From the NCBI RefSeq assembly GCF_008329705.1, contig NZ_VTSX01000007.1, positions 62,001 through 126,000 of the forward strand: DNA of 64,000 bases, given 5' to 3'. The notes under the pieces are model-generated. The model was not told the DNA's origin, did not search any database, and worked only from the letters and a program-made list of their open reading frames with translations. Numbering within the stretch: the stretch's first letter is position 1; each line of letters opens with the position of its first letter. Origin of the DNA: Chryseobacterium sp. SN22 (GTDB lineage Bacteria; Bacteroidota; Bacteroidia; Flavobacteriales; Weeksellaceae). Below, one piece after another: positions 34,395-43,947 of this stretch. The translations under genes were made by a program, and so were the position numbers.

Positions 34395-35042
34395 ATGAGC
34401 TTTTTTGAAGAAAAAAATCCGGAGATGGACAGGTACCTGGAAAACCATGCTTCGTCGGAACCTGAAATTCTGAGAAAACTGAGACGGCAAACCTATCAGA
34501 AGACCACACAGCCGCATATGATTTCCGGATATCAGCAGGGAAGATTATTGACGATCGTTTCCCAAATGATGCAGCCTGAAAACATTCTTGAAATAGGTAC
34601 CTTTACCGGGTATGCCACGCTTTGCCTGACAACGGGAATGGCAAAAGGCGGCAAAATCACCACTCTGGATGTAAATGAGGATCTGGCATATCTCCCGAGA
34701 AAGTATTTTGCGGAAAGTGAATTTTCAGAACAGATCGATTTTAAGCTTCAGGATGCCAAAACGTTTTTAAAAGAAACCGACGAAATCTTCGATCTGGTGT
34801 TTATAGATGCAGATAAAGAAAATTATGCGGAGTATTTCAGGCTGATCAAACCGAGAACGAAATCTGGATCGGTTGTGATGTTCGATAATGTGCTCTGGTA
34901 CGGAAAAGTGCTGGAAGAAAACCCGAAGCAGAAATCGACCCAGGTGATCAAGGAATTGAATGATTTGATTGCGAAAGACGACGATTTTGAAAATCTTATT
35001 TTACCTTTGCGGGACGGGGTAAATTTCCTGAGAAGAAAATAG
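34395..35042 (+). CDS. SAM-dependent O-methyltransferase (catechol/caffeoyl-CoA type)
   Basis: The 215-residue cytosolic protein has the family 3 O-methyltransferase pattern: SAM motif I EIGTFTGYATLCLTTGM near 65, TLDVNEDLAYLPRKYF near 93, VFIDADKENYAEYFRLI near 138 and VMFDNVLWYGKV near 164. Acidic residues of DADK and the DNVLW segment bind the metal in catechol-type enzymes. The ATG at 34395 is chosen; the longest frame extends 32 codons upstream but begins in an AT-rich stretch of unlike composition. A TAAATTTG box at 34367-34374 fits a -7 element. The substrate is unknown. Confidence 0.85.
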   Translation: MSFFEEKNPEMDRYLENHASSEPEILRKLRRQTYQKTTQPHMISGYQQGRLLTIVSQMMQPENILEIGTFTGYATLCLTTGMAKGGKITTLDVNEDLAYLPRKYFAESEFSEQIDFKLQDAKTFLKETDEIFDLVFIDADKENYAEYFRLIKPRTKSGSVVMFDNVLWYGKVLEENPKQKSTQVIKELNDLIAKDDDFENLILPLRDGVNFLRRK

Positions 35043-35115
35043 TCCAGGTTAAAGGCATATTGAAATAGAATGTAATTTTCCAAGCTTTGCCCGGCCTGTA
35101 ATTTAATATAAACTG

Positions 35116-35832
35116 ATGGATAAAGGAATTTGTAGTGTTACGGTAGCACCGGTCCGGGCAGAAGCATCTGACCGGGCAGAAATTGTTACGGAAATACTGT
35201 TTGGTGAAAGTGCGGATATTCTGGAAGTAGATAAAAACTGGACCAGAATAAAAATGCACTACGACGGCTATGAAGGGTGGATGGATACCAAACAGCTCCG
35301 GCCGGTAGCCGATGACATACTGGCTAAACGTAAAATAACCGTCGTTACCGAAGATTTCTCCTCTGTCATGATGAACGACGGAAAAACACTGCTTTCTATG
35401 GGTTCGGAAGTCGAGTTTCCGGCAGTAGCTTCAAGAAGGAGCCACGATGTACGCGAAAGTATTGCTTTAACGGCAAAAGAATTTATCAATGTCCCTTACC
35501 TGTGGGGCGGGAAAAGCTTTTTTGCGGTAGACTGTTCCGGTTTTACCCAGCTGGTCTATAAAATTCATGAGATTAAATTGCCGAGGGATGCTTCCCAACA
35601 GGTAAACGTCGGAGAATCCCTGAGCTTTGTCGGGGAAAGCCGGCCCGGTGATCTCGCCTTCTTTGAAAATCCGGAGGGGAAGATCGTTCATGTAGGAATC
35701 ATGCTCGAAAACCAGCGGATTATTCATGCTTCAGGTAAAGTAAGAATCGATACCCTGGATTCTACCGGAATCTTTAATAAAGAGCTGAATAAACATACAC
35801 ATAAGCTGAGAGTGATTAAAAGTGTAATTTAA
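35116..35832 (+). CDS. NlpC/P60 family peptidase with SH3-like domains
   Basis: The 238-residue protein probably cleaves peptidoglycan stem peptides (gamma-D-Glu-diamino acid bond). It has an SH3b-like N-terminal part (VAPVRAEASDRAEIVTEILFGE, residues 9-31; YEGWMDTKQL near 52-61), a second SH3-like segment, and an NlpC/P60 catalytic domain with Cys140 in DCSGFTQLV, His192 (KIVHVGIML) and His204 (IIHASG). The GG-LWGG region reads YLWGGKSFFAVDCSGF. There is no signal peptide, so either export is by another route or the protein acts on recycled cell-wall peptides in the cytoplasm. It follows the O-methyltransferase gene by 73 bases. Confidence 0.88.
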   Translation: MDKGICSVTVAPVRAEASDRAEIVTEILFGESADILEVDKNWTRIKMHYDGYEGWMDTKQLRPVADDILAKRKITVVTEDFSSVMMNDGKTLLSMGSEVEFPAVASRRSHDVRESIALTAKEFINVPYLWGGKSFFAVDCSGFTQLVYKIHEIKLPRDASQQVNVGESLSFVGESRPGDLAFFENPEGKIVHVGIMLENQRIIHASGKVRIDTLDSTGIFNKELNKHTHKLRVIKSVI

Positions 35833-35850
35833 CCTTACAACAGTTCTGAA

Positions 35851-36318
35851 ATGGAAAATATTCTTCTGGGCATTTTCGATATTTTAAATTTTGGACTGCT
35901 TGCTTTCCTATGGTGGTTTACCATAAAACATTATACATCTTTACCGCAGACCATTCCTACCCATTTCGACTTCGACGGAAAGGCAGATCAGTTCGGCAGT
36001 AAGAAGTATTCTTTTCTGATGCCGGCGGTCCTAACGGTCCTGTATTTTCTATTTGCCTACGTGGTCAGAACTCCGGAATCTTCCAACTATCCTGTAGAAA
36101 TTACAGAAGAAAATGAAAATGCACAATTTTTGATTATGAAAATTTTTATAAGATGGCTTTTTCTGTTGATTTCATTTCTTTTTCTGAATAATCAGGATTA
36201 TATGTTCAGATATTCCAGGGATGAAGCGGCAAAGCCCAGGGTGGCAATGTCTTTCGCGCTGTTTTCGGTGATCGGAAGCCTGATCATTTTATTCATCTTT
36301 GTAGGGGTCTTTAAGTGA
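35851..36318 (+). CDS. DUF1648 membrane protein
   Basis: This 155-residue protein has four hydrophobic segments (about 6-24, 57-75, 99-116 and 134-153). Between the first two lies the DUF1648 signature SLPQTIPTHFDFDGKADQFGSK (positions 30-51), with P-T-H-F. The function of the family is uncertain; members include SdpI-like immunity-related proteins and small membrane proteins. Its start is 18 bases after the NlpC/P60 stop, so they are probably co-transcribed. No strong relation to sdpC-like toxins is visible here. Confidence 0.78.
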   Translation: MENILLGIFDILNFGLLAFLWWFTIKHYTSLPQTIPTHFDFDGKADQFGSKKYSFLMPAVLTVLYFLFAYVVRTPESSNYPVEITEENENAQFLIMKIFIRWLFLLISFLFLNNQDYMFRYSRDEAAKPRVAMSFALFSVIGSLIILFIFVGVFK

Positions 36319-36437
36319 TAAAGCTTTATGGCTCCGGATGGATCTGACAGGGAATATTTAATGAAACGGCAGATTGAAATTCTGCTGAGCTCAGGCTCTT
36401 ACCATAGAATAATTATTAAAAATTTAAATTGAATGTG

Positions 36438-37667
36438 ATGGCTCTTCTGTATAACCTATTTATTAATCTTCTCATTTTCGGGATGAAGGTTTTTTCTTTA
36501 TTCGATGATAAAACTAAAAAAGGCGTTGAAGGAAGAAAAGAATCTCTGCAAAAAGTAAAATCCGGACTTTCAAAATCCAATAAGGTAATCTGGATGCATG
36601 CTTCAAGCCTGGGGGAGTATGAACAGGGACTGCCTGTACTTGAAAGACTGAAAGAACATTATGCCGGTCATAAAATCCTGGTAACTTTCTTTTCTCCGTC
36701 CGGATATGAATATGTGGTGAATAAAAGAAATATTGCAGATGTCATCTGCTACCTGCCGTTTGATAAAAAATCGCTTGTAAAAGAGTTTGTTGCTCAGTTT
36801 AATGCTGAACTATTTTTTACGGTGAAATATGATTACTGGTATAACCTGCTGGAAGAATTAAAAAATAAAGGGGCTAAAACCTACGTGATTTCCGCTTTGT
36901 TTTATGACCGGCAGTCTTTCTTTACTTCTTATGGAAAATGGCTTGTGAAACGGCTGCAGAAGAATATCGACTGGTTTTTTCACCAGACCGAAATGTCCTA
37001 CGCACTGGCAAAAAAAGTAGGTTTACATCAATCTTCAATAACGGGGGATACCAGATTCGATCGGGTAAAGCAATTAAGAAACCGCAACAATCATGTTGAT
37101 TTTATAAAAGAATTTATTGGAAAAGATAAAGCGATAGTGTTCGGAAGCTCATGGCAGGCGGAGGAAAAAATCGCGGAAGAAGTTTTACAATTAAGTCCTT
37201 ATGCCAAGCTGATTATTGCGCCGCACGATCTTAAAAGGGTTCAGAATTTGAGACAGATATTTCCTGAAGCTGTTTTGTACAGTGAAATCGATAATTCTGT
37301 AAAAGATTTTAATTCTCATGTATTGATCATAGACAGCATCGGTCTGCTTTCCAAACTTTATTCCTACGCAGATATTGCGGTAGTGGGCGGAGGTTTTCAC
37401 GATGCCGGGTTGCATAACATCCTGGAGGCAGCTACTTTTGGGGTTCCCGTTATTTTCGGAAACCATTACAAGAAAAATCCGGAAGCCGATGAGCTCATTG
37501 CTGTTGACGGAGGAAGAGCATTTGAAAATACAGGACTGGCTGCCGATTTTATTCTTTTTCTGATCAATAATGAAGAACTGCTTAAATCTATGTCTGAGAA
37601 CGCGGAGAACTTTGTATCCGGAAAACCGGAAGCAACAGACTTGATTCTTGAGAAAATTCTATCGTAA
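36438..37667 (+). CDS. waaA: 3-deoxy-D-manno-octulosonic acid transferase
   Basis: The 409-residue GT30 enzyme adds Kdo to lipid IVA at the inner membrane. It begins MALLYNLFINLLIFGMKVFSLFDDKTKKGVEGRK, an N-terminal membrane anchor followed by the family basic stretch. It then shows WMHASSLGEYEQGLPVLERLK with the catalytic glutamate, GHKILVTFFSPSGYE, and the donor half AVVGGGFHDAGLHNILEAATFGVPVIFG. The longest frame starts at TTG 36429, three codons earlier; the ATG at 36438 is preferred. The 3' end overlaps a convergent minus-strand gene by 9 bases. Confidence 0.93.
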   Translation: MALLYNLFINLLIFGMKVFSLFDDKTKKGVEGRKESLQKVKSGLSKSNKVIWMHASSLGEYEQGLPVLERLKEHYAGHKILVTFFSPSGYEYVVNKRNIADVICYLPFDKKSLVKEFVAQFNAELFFTVKYDYWYNLLEELKNKGAKTYVISALFYDRQSFFTSYGKWLVKRLQKNIDWFFHQTEMSYALAKKVGLHQSSITGDTRFDRVKQLRNRNNHVDFIKEFIGKDKAIVFGSSWQAEEKIAEEVLQLSPYAKLIIAPHDLKRVQNLRQIFPEAVLYSEIDNSVKDFNSHVLIIDSIGLLSKLYSYADIAVVGGGFHDAGLHNILEAATFGVPVIFGNHYKKNPEADELIAVDGGRAFENTGLAADFILFLINNEELLKSMSENAENFVSGKPEATDLILEKILS

Positions 37668-38285
37668 AAATCCCCGGCTTTTAATGTCTCTGATCACGTG
37701 ATCGAAATTCTCAGGAATCTGCTCGCTGGTCAGCCATTTAAAATCGATTCCGTTATTGCTAAACAGCTTCGACAGGTAGTTGTTCTGAAGGATTTTTTCT
37801 TTCAAAGGATCCAGGTATTCATCAATTTCCATCCAGTAATCCGCATCCAGTTTTCTGGTTAACAGTAAAGCCCTTACCGTTTTATTGATAAGATATAGAT
37901 ACAGTTTATACACATTATCAAACCGCTGCCGGCTGAGGTCTTCGTTATGCTTCAGGATTTCATTCATCAGAAGGATGTTCAGGGAAACTTCCCCGAACTT
38001 ATCGGTAGTGATTTTCACATGTTCGGTAATTTCCGCGCTTATTTTACGGATGATCGTCAGGAAATACTTCTGGTTGCTGATGTATTTTGAAGCCAGCAGG
38101 ACTTTTTCATGAACAATTTCTTCCATCGCATCCCGCTTATTATCTGTAGTTTCGAGATCGATCAGCTCAAAATACAGTTTTTTAGATAAAAGCTTGTCTT
38201 TTTTCAACAGTCTGAAAATCAGCCGGTCTTTTTCTACAGATGAAAAATTGCTGAGGGCTGCCTTAAACTCTTTTGAATATTCCAT
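37659..38285 (-). CDS. Hypothetical alpha-helical protein
   Basis: The 208-residue protein is not recognised. It is mostly helical by eye, with many leucines and lysines (NFSSVEKDRLIFRLLKKDKLLSKKLYF near the start) and no signal peptide or membrane segment. The middle (ILKHNEDLSRQRFDNVYKLYLYLINK) and C-terminus (SKLFSNNGIDFKWLTSEQIPENF) look like a helical bundle. It overlaps the waaA stop by 9 bases on the opposite strand. The GT2 gene ends 10 bases upstream of its start, so it may be the last gene of the acyltransferase-GT2 transcript. Confidence 0.65.
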   Translation of the reverse strand: MEYSKEFKAALSNFSSVEKDRLIFRLLKKDKLLSKKLYFELIDLETTDNKRDAMEEIVHEKVLLASKYISNQKYFLTIIRKISAEITEHVKITTDKFGEVSLNILLMNEILKHNEDLSRQRFDNVYKLYLYLINKTVRALLLTRKLDADYWMEIDEYLDPLKEKILQNNYLSKLFSNNGIDFKWLTSEQIPENFDHVIRDIKSRGFLR

Positions 38286-38294
38286 TTTTTAAAT

Positions 38295-39053
38295 TTAATT
38301 AAAAATTTTCGAATATTTCAGAAATCCATTCAGGGCCCAATTGGCGGTATAATATAAAGAGGTAAGGATAGAAAATCCCATAAAGTCTTTATAAACGAGA
38401 TATTGGTCTTTGATGATGTTTTTCTTTTTCCTTGAAACACTGTTTTTGCGCATCCGGTATTTGGCCAGGGTCTTATTCAGGGGATAACCTTTTGGAATTT
38501 CTTTCAGCAGATTCAGCCACATCACATGGTCTTCACGCTTGCTTTTGATGGGAAATAAAAATTTCCCGACCCTTTTAGTGTCATACATTGTTGAAACCGG
38601 AGCCAGCCTGCAGGTTTTGAGCAGATTGGAAAAAGTAACCACGGTATCCGCTTGAAAATCCTTTAAGACAGGTTCCATCGTATGCTCATCGCATCTCGAA
38701 TAATTGCAGTATACCAGTTCTGTTCTGTTTTCCTGCATAAAACCCGTCATGGCTTCCAGGTATTCCGGATACCAGAGATCGTCGGAGTCCAGAAACGCAA
38801 TGTATCTTCCTTCCGCCCGTTCCAGGCTTTTATTCCTGGCATTTCCTGCGCCGCCGTTCTGTTCCAGCACCTGGAGTTTTATTCTCGGATCATTGTATTT
38901 CCGGATGAGTTCAACGGTATTGTCTTTTGAACGGTCGTCGGAGATCAGCCATTCCCAGTTTTCGTAAGTCTGGTTCAGGACCGACCGTATCGTTTCTTCA
39001 ATAAATTCTGCCGAATTGTAGGAAGGGGTAATAATGGAAACCAATTCTTTCAT
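38295..39053 (-). CDS. Glycosyltransferase family 2
   Basis: The 252-residue protein starts ELVSIITPSYNSAEFIEETIRSVLNQTYENWEWLI, the textbook GT2 N-terminus, then SDDRSKDNTVELIRKY and YIAFLDSDDLWYPEYLEAM with the DXD motif (DSDD near residue 92-95). A positively charged C-terminal part ends in a hydrophobic stretch (SILTSLYYTANWALNGFL). It probably adds a sugar to a surface glycan near lipid A. It lies 7 bases past the acyltransferase stop, so the two are in one unit. Its substrate is unknown. Confidence 0.92.
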   Translation of the reverse strand: MKELVSIITPSYNSAEFIEETIRSVLNQTYENWEWLISDDRSKDNTVELIRKYNDPRIKLQVLEQNGGAGNARNKSLERAEGRYIAFLDSDDLWYPEYLEAMTGFMQENRTELVYCNYSRCDEHTMEPVLKDFQADTVVTFSNLLKTCRLAPVSTMYDTKRVGKFLFPIKSKREDHVMWLNLLKEIPKGYPLNKTLAKYRMRKNSVSRKKKNIIKDQYLVYKDFMGFSILTSLYYTANWALNGFLKYSKIFN

Positions 39054-39060
39054 AAATGGG

Positions 39061-40038
39061 TTATAGAAATTTTTTCTCGTAAAAATGCCACGAACTTACC
39101 CCTACGGCAATCACCACCAGCATACAGGCCACGGCCATCAGATAAGGGTTATAATCTTTAAAAAGACCTAGTGTGGTAAAGGTCCGGATAATCGGGAAGT
39201 GAAAAATATAAATGCCATAGGTAAAATCACCGTACTTCCCGAAATTGTTCAGGAACTTAAGGGAATAAGCAACATACAGCACGATAATTCCGATCATCAT
39301 CGGTGAAAAGAATTGGATATTTAGGACCAGATCGATCCATACCGTAAGGATGGCAATGATGAAAAGGGTGTGTTTATGTTTGATGAACCAGTCAAAATTA
39401 AAATAAATCAGCATTCCCGGAATAAAATAAGACAGGGTTCCCGGAAGCTGTTTGGCCATTGAAATCTTACCCAGCAATTCAAAATAATTGAGATACACCA
39501 ATGACAGGAAGTAGACAATAAGTAAACTGATGTTCCGGTATTTGTTGTTCTTGCCGAAAAGAAGGAAAAGCAGCGGGACAGAGAAGTAATAGCTCATTTC
39601 TATTTTCAGGGTCCACAACGCGCCGTTGACGGCCTGGTTGCCGAATACACCGGGAAGCCAGGGCGCTTTGAAATTGAGGAATATGGAATTCCAGAACAGG
39701 TATTTGTATACCTGAATATTGCTGAAATATTCCCTGAAAGGATAGGTGCTTACGAGACTTAATAAAATAGCACAGAGAAAGACGACCAGCAGATAAGCCG
39801 GAACAATTCTCCGGATTCTTTTCTTAATGTAGCTTTTCAAACTGGAAGACCGTTCATAGCTCCTGGCAATCAGGAAGCCGCTGACTACAAAAAATCCGAA
39901 AACGGCGATTTCCACAGGACTGTTCTCAAAAATTTTAAGTTCGGGGGATGCACTCAACGCACCCAGATGCCCGACGAAAACGATAAAGGCAAGGAGAACA
40001 CGGATAAAATCAAAATTATTTTTCGTAAGGTCTTGCAT
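39061..40038 (-). CDS. Acyltransferase family 3 membrane protein
   Basis: The 325-residue integral membrane protein has about ten hydrophobic segments. It begins MQDLTKNNFDFIRVLLAFIVFVGHLG, the acyltransferase 3 start with the essential R and H (FDFIR, VFVGH). Then comes IAVFGFFVVSGFLIARSYERSS, the family F-F-x-x-S-G-F. The family O-acetylates or succinylates sugars; here lipid A-linked glycans are a plausible target, because the GT2 gene is adjacent and waaA nearby. ATG 40036-40038 is used rather than TTG 40056, which overlaps the -7-like box at 40054-40061. Confidence 0.9.
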   Translation of the reverse strand: MQDLTKNNFDFIRVLLAFIVFVGHLGALSASPELKIFENSPVEIAVFGFFVVSGFLIARSYERSSSLKSYIKKRIRRIVPAYLLVVFLCAILLSLVSTYPFREYFSNIQVYKYLFWNSIFLNFKAPWLPGVFGNQAVNGALWTLKIEMSYYFSVPLLFLLFGKNNKYRNISLLIVYFLSLVYLNYFELLGKISMAKQLPGTLSYFIPGMLIYFNFDWFIKHKHTLFIIAILTVWIDLVLNIQFFSPMMIGIIVLYVAYSLKFLNNFGKYGDFTYGIYIFHFPIIRTFTTLGLFKDYNPYLMAVACMLVVIAVGVSSWHFYEKKFL

Positions 40039-40053
40039 TTGCACTGTTTTGTG

Positions 40054-40061
40054 CAAAAATA
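40054..40061 (-). promoter_or_regulatory. -7 box for the acyltransferase gene
   Basis: Minus-strand TATTTTTG fits TAnnTTTG and lies 15 bases before the ATG. A 7-bp palindrome (tttgcac and gtgcaaa) overlaps it. No TTG at the preferred -33 distance was found. Confidence 0.35.
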
Positions 40062-40168
40062 GTTTTTTTCGCAGAATAGAGACGGCTTCCTGCCGAGGAA
40101 TGTTTATTAAATAAAGGTCATTTAAAAGATTTTACAATATCCCTAAACAGGAAATGATAAAATTTAAT

Positions 40169-40188
40169 AATATTTTTTCAAAAATATT
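40169..40188. repeat. Perfect AT palindrome upstream of the lipocalin-like gene
   Basis: Arms aatattttt (40169-40177) and aaaaatatt (40180-40188) with a 2-base centre lie 51 bases before the ATG. It could be an operator or a chance AT palindrome. Confidence 0.4.
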
Positions 40189-40238
40189 GTATAATAATAT
40201 AAATAAATCATAATTTTAGCCCTTGAAAAATTTGATAC

Positions 40239-40712
40239 ATGAAGAAATTAGCATTATTATTTGCAGGTTTGTCATTATTCGTAGCAACAGGTTGTAACGA
40301 CGATACCACGGAAGTAATGGAAGCTCCGCTGGTAGGCGTTTGGCAGCCGATGAAAAAAGTAGTAACCACGGTAGCTATAGGAGAAGATCCTGTTTCCGAT
40401 GCTATTCTTTTTGATACGACTTGTCAGAAAACATCAAGATGGACTTTCTCTTCAGGAACTGCCGGAAAAAGAAAAGATATGGGAGACAGCTCCACGCCGG
40501 GAACCTGTACACCGACTTTCGACAGAACTTTCAGCTATACCTACGATAAAAGCAGCAAAGCAATACAGATCAAATACCAGGGAATCGTACAGCCGGATCA
40601 GGGGAAAATTATCAGCATCAGCGATACTTCCCTGAATATTATGTTCGAGGATAAATCGGACCCGACTGAATTCCATTCTGAAACGTATACGTTCAAGAGA
40701 ATTCCTCAGTAA
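40239..40712 (+). CDS. Lipocalin-like lipoprotein
   Basis: The 157-residue lipoprotein has signal MKKLALLFAGLSLFVATGCN, with lipobox TGC. The mature beta-rich domain begins PLVGVWQPMKKVV, typical of Bacteroidetes lipocalin-like (lipocalin_4 type) proteins with the G-W motif near the first strand. Two internal cysteines (DTTCQK and GTCTPT) may form a disulfide. The C-terminal strands end ETYTFKRIP. Such proteins may bind small hydrophobic ligands or stabilise outer-membrane proteins; the role is unknown. The gene is flanked by its own terminator at 40738-40759. Confidence 0.75.
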   Translation: MKKLALLFAGLSLFVATGCNDDTTEVMEAPLVGVWQPMKKVVTTVAIGEDPVSDAILFDTTCQKTSRWTFSSGTAGKRKDMGDSSTPGTCTPTFDRTFSYTYDKSSKAIQIKYQGIVQPDQGKIISISDTSLNIMFEDKSDPTEFHSETYTFKRIPQ

Positions 40713-40737
40713 TAATCTGAATCATTACCAACATATA

Positions 40738-40759
40738 AATCCTGTCACAAGACGGGATT
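40738..40759 (+). terminator. Terminator of the lipocalin-like gene
   Basis: A 9-bp stem (40738-40746 with 40751-40759, one G-U pair), 4-base loop and T-run, 25 bases past the stop. Confidence 0.8.
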
Positions 40760-40892
40760 TTTTCGTTTTGGAGATTTAATTCAAAATTAAATTTACATTT
40801 CTTTTAAAATCATTATTTTTGTGAATCTTGAATAAGGAATTGATCCGATTAATCCGATTTCAAAAGTCTAACATCTAACATCTATAATAAAA

Positions 40893-43706
40893 GTGTTTTA
40901 CGATCATCAGCAGATAGAAAAAAAGTGGCAGAAATACTGGGAAGACCATCAAACGTATAAAACTTCCGACAGCACAGATAAACCTAAGTTTTATGTTCTC
41001 GATATGTTTCCGTATCCTTCCGGGGCAGGGCTTCACGTAGGCCATCCGCTGGGATATATTGCTTCCGATATTTATGCGAGATACAAAAGGCATCAGGGAT
41101 TCAATGTACTTCACCCGGTAGGCTACGACAGTTTCGGACTTCCTGCTGAGCAGTATGCCATCCAGACCGGACAGCACCCTGCAATTACGACCGAGCAAAA
41201 CATTACAAGATATGAAGAGCAGCTGAGAAAAATCGGTTTCTCTTTCGACTGGAGCCGTGAAGTGAGAACTTCTGATGCTTCTTATTATAAATGGACCCAG
41301 TGGATTTTCATTGAGTTGTTCCATTCATGGTATAATAAAGATACCGATAAAGCCGAACCCATTGAAACGCTGATCCGGCATTTCGAAACAAAAGGAACGG
41401 CAGGGCTGAATGCCAACCAGAATGAGGAACTTGATTTCACGGCAGAAGAATGGAACGCTGCTTCCAGCATAGATAAAGAGGACATCCTTCTGAACTACCG
41501 TCTGGCTTACCGGGCGGAAACAACTGTGAACTGGTGCCCGGCGTTGGGAACAGTTCTGGCGAATGATGAGGTAAAGGACGGAAAATCCGAACGGGGGGGA
41601 TTCCCTGTTTTCCAGAAAAAAATGATGCAGTGGAGCATGAGGATTTCTGCGTATTCCGAAAGATTGCTACAGGGATTAAAAACACTCGACTGGCCGCAGC
41701 CTCTGAAAGATTCCCAGGAATACTGGATCGGGAAATCTCAGGGCGCACAGGTTAAATTCAGTGTCGAAGGACAGAGTGAAACGGTGGAAGTTTTCACCAC
41801 AAGGCCTGATACAATTTTCGGTGCCACCTTCATGGTGCTGGCTCCTGAGAATCCATTGGTTGAAACCCTGACAACGGAAGCCCAAAAAGCGGAAATCGAA
41901 AACTACATCGAGGAAACCTCCAAGAAAACCGAAAGGGATCGAATGTCGGATGTGAAAAATGTTTCCGGTGCATTTACCGGAAGCTATGCGGTCAATCCTT
42001 TCAGCAACGAGAGAATGCCGGTTTTCATTTCAGATTATGTGCTGATGGGTTATGGAACCGGAGCGGTAATGGCTGTTCCGGCACACGATGAACGCGACCA
42101 CCGTTTCGCAAAGAAATTTAATCTTGAAATCAAGAAAGTAGTGGAGACGGACGAGAATGTTCAGGAAGCTTCTTTTGATTCCAAAGATTCGGTATGTGTA
42201 AATTCTGATTTCTTAAACGGACTTAATTATAATGATGCCAAAGCACTGATTATTTCTGCTATTGAAAAAAGAGCGATCGGCCACGGAACCACCAACTACA
42301 GACAGCGGGACGCGATTTTCTCGAGACAAAGATATTGGGGAGAACCGGTTCCTGTATATTATAAGGATGGAATGCCGTATACTTTACCGGTTTCTGCATT
42401 GCCGCTGGAACTTCCGGAAGTTGAAAAATATTTACCGACCGAAGACGGGGATCCGCCGTTGGGGAATGCAAAGACATTTGCCTGGGATGAAATCAGCCAA
42501 AAAGTCGTGAATACAGATTTGATTAATGGAACAACCATTTTGCCATTGGAGTTGTCAACAATGCCCGGTTGGGCAGGAAGCTCATGGTATTTCCTGAGAT
42601 ACATGGATCCGAATGACGATTCCGTATTTGTAAAGAAAGAGCTTGCTGATTATTGGGGACAGGTGGATTTATACATCGGCGGAAGCGAGCATGCGACCGG
42701 CCACTTACTGTATTCCCGTTTCTGGAATATGTTTTTAAAGGACAGAGGATATATCAGTCATAACGAGCCTTTCCAAAAGTTGATTAACCAAGGGATGATT
42801 TTGGGGATGAGTGCTTTTGTGTATAGAATCGACGGTACCAATCAGTATGTATCCAAAAATTTAGCGAAAGAATATCAGACTCAGCAGATCCATGTGGATG
42901 TATCTTTATTAAAAGGAACCTCCGACGAACTGGATACGGAAGCTTTCAAAGCCTGGAGGCCGGATTATGCAGATGCGGAATTTATTTTGGAAGACGGAAA
43001 ATACATTACCGGCCGTGAAGTTGAGAAAATGTCCAAATCAAAATACAATGTGGTAAACCCGGATGATATCTGTGAAGAGTACGGAGCAGACGGTTTAAGA
43101 TTGTATGAAATGTTCCTCGGACCTTTAGAGCAATCCAAGCCATGGAATACGCAAGGATTAAGCGGAGTATATGGATTTTTGAAAAAATTCTGGAATTTAT
43201 ATTTTAATGGTGAGGTTTTTGAAGTTTCTGACGACGAACCGACGAAAGCGGAATATAAAGTTTTGCATACTTTAATAAAGAAGGTAGTTTACGACATTGA
43301 AAACTTCTCTTTCAATACCTCCGTTTCATCATTTATGATCGCGGTAAACGAACTTCAGAAAATAAAATGCAACAAACGCAATATTTTGGAACCTCTTGCC
43401 GTTATCATTTCTCCATATGCACCGCATATCTGTGAAGAGCTTTGGAACTTACTTGGAAATAAGGAATCGATTGAGTTCGAAAAATTCCCGGTACTGAATG
43501 AAGATTACCTGGTAGAAGACGAAATCCAGTACCCGGTAAGTGTAAACGGTAAAATGAAGTTTAAAATTTCGCTTTCCGCTCAGCTTACGGCAAAAGAAGT
43601 GGAAGATGTGGTATTAAAAGATGAAAAAATGCTGCAGATTTTAGAAGGCACGACTCCAAAGAAAATCATTGTGGTGCCTCACAGAATTGTGAATATAGTA
43701 ATTTAA
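40893..43706 (+). CDS. leuS: Leucine--tRNA ligase
   Basis: The 937-residue class I synthetase charges tRNA-Leu. Motifs are HVGH at 48-51 ([14 protein letters not shown]), the editing (CP1) domain with [12 protein letters not shown] and [15 protein letters not shown], and [14 protein letters not shown] at about 711. Its length exceeds the E. coli enzyme (860) because of insertions near residues 150-195 and before KMSKS, as in other Bacteroidetes. The start is a GTG (40893-40895); no earlier or nearby ATG retains the conserved N-terminus. A TATTTTTG box at 40814-40821 might be a -7 element. It probably stands alone; exbB follows after 241 AT-rich bases. Confidence 0.96.
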   Translation: MFYDHQQIEKKWQKYWEDHQTYKTSDSTDKPKFYVLDMFPYPSGAGLHVGHPLGYIASDIYARYKRHQGFNVLHPVGYDSFGLPAEQYAIQTGQHPAITTEQNITRYEEQLRKIGFSFDWSREVRTSDASYYKWTQWIFIELFHSWYNKDTDKAEPIETLIRHFETKGTAGLNANQNEELDFTAEEWNAASSIDKEDILLNYRLAYRAETTVNWCPALGTVLANDEVKDGKSERGGFPVFQKKMMQWSMRISAYSERLLQGLKTLDWPQPLKDSQEYWIGKSQGAQVKFSVEGQSETVEVFTTRPDTIFGATFMVLAPENPLVETLTTEAQKAEIENYIEETSKKTERDRMSDVKNVSGAFTGSYAVNPFSNERMPVFISDYVLMGYGTGAVMAVPAHDERDHRFAKKFNLEIKKVVETDENVQEASFDSKDSVCVNSDFLNGLNYNDAKALIISAIEKRAIGHGTTNYRQRDAIFSRQRYWGEPVPVYYKDGMPYTLPVSALPLELPEVEKYLPTEDGDPPLGNAKTFAWDEISQKVVNTDLINGTTILPLELSTMPGWAGSSWYFLRYMDPNDDSVFVKKELADYWGQVDLYIGGSEHATGHLLYSRFWNMFLKDRGYISHNEPFQKLINQGMILGMSAFVYRIDGTNQYVSKNLAKEYQTQQIHVDVSLLKGTSDELDTEAFKAWRPDYADAEFILEDGKYITGREVEKMSKSKYNVVNPDDICEEYGADGLRLYEMFLGPLEQSKPWNTQGLSGVYGFLKKFWNLYFNGEVFEVSDDEPTKAEYKVLHTLIKKVVYDIENFSFNTSVSSFMIAVNELQKIKCNKRNILEPLAVIISPYAPHICEELWNLLGNKESIEFEKFPVLNEDYLVEDEIQYPVSVNGKMKFKISLSAQLTAKEVEDVVLKDEKMLQILEGTTPKKIIVVPHRIVNIVI

Positions 43707-43947
43707 ATAAAATTTAACATTGGCAATTTAAAAAAAATGAAGGCTGAATTTTTTTAACTTTTTAATGTAAAAGCTGAAATTAAAAAATATTGCCAAAAAA
43801 AGAGAAAATAATTATAATATCGGAATTGTATTAAAATTTTGTTATCAAAAAAAAGCAAAATGTTTATTTAAGACTCTTGCATTTTAATTATTTTTGCCTT
43901 TAATTTACATCTTGTAAAATTTTTAAAACAATATAATTTAGTTAAAT

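Noticed and set aside
36328-36432. 34-codon plus-strand frame between DUF1648 and waaA
   Set aside because: It starts at an ATG but has no promoter-like box, and its end overlaps the alternative TTG of waaA. Codon composition is not distinctive, so it is left out.
43719-43797. Inverted words ttggcaat and attgccaa between leuS and exbB
   Set aside because: The arms are about 60 bases apart and not followed by a clear T-run; I could not support a terminator or operator.
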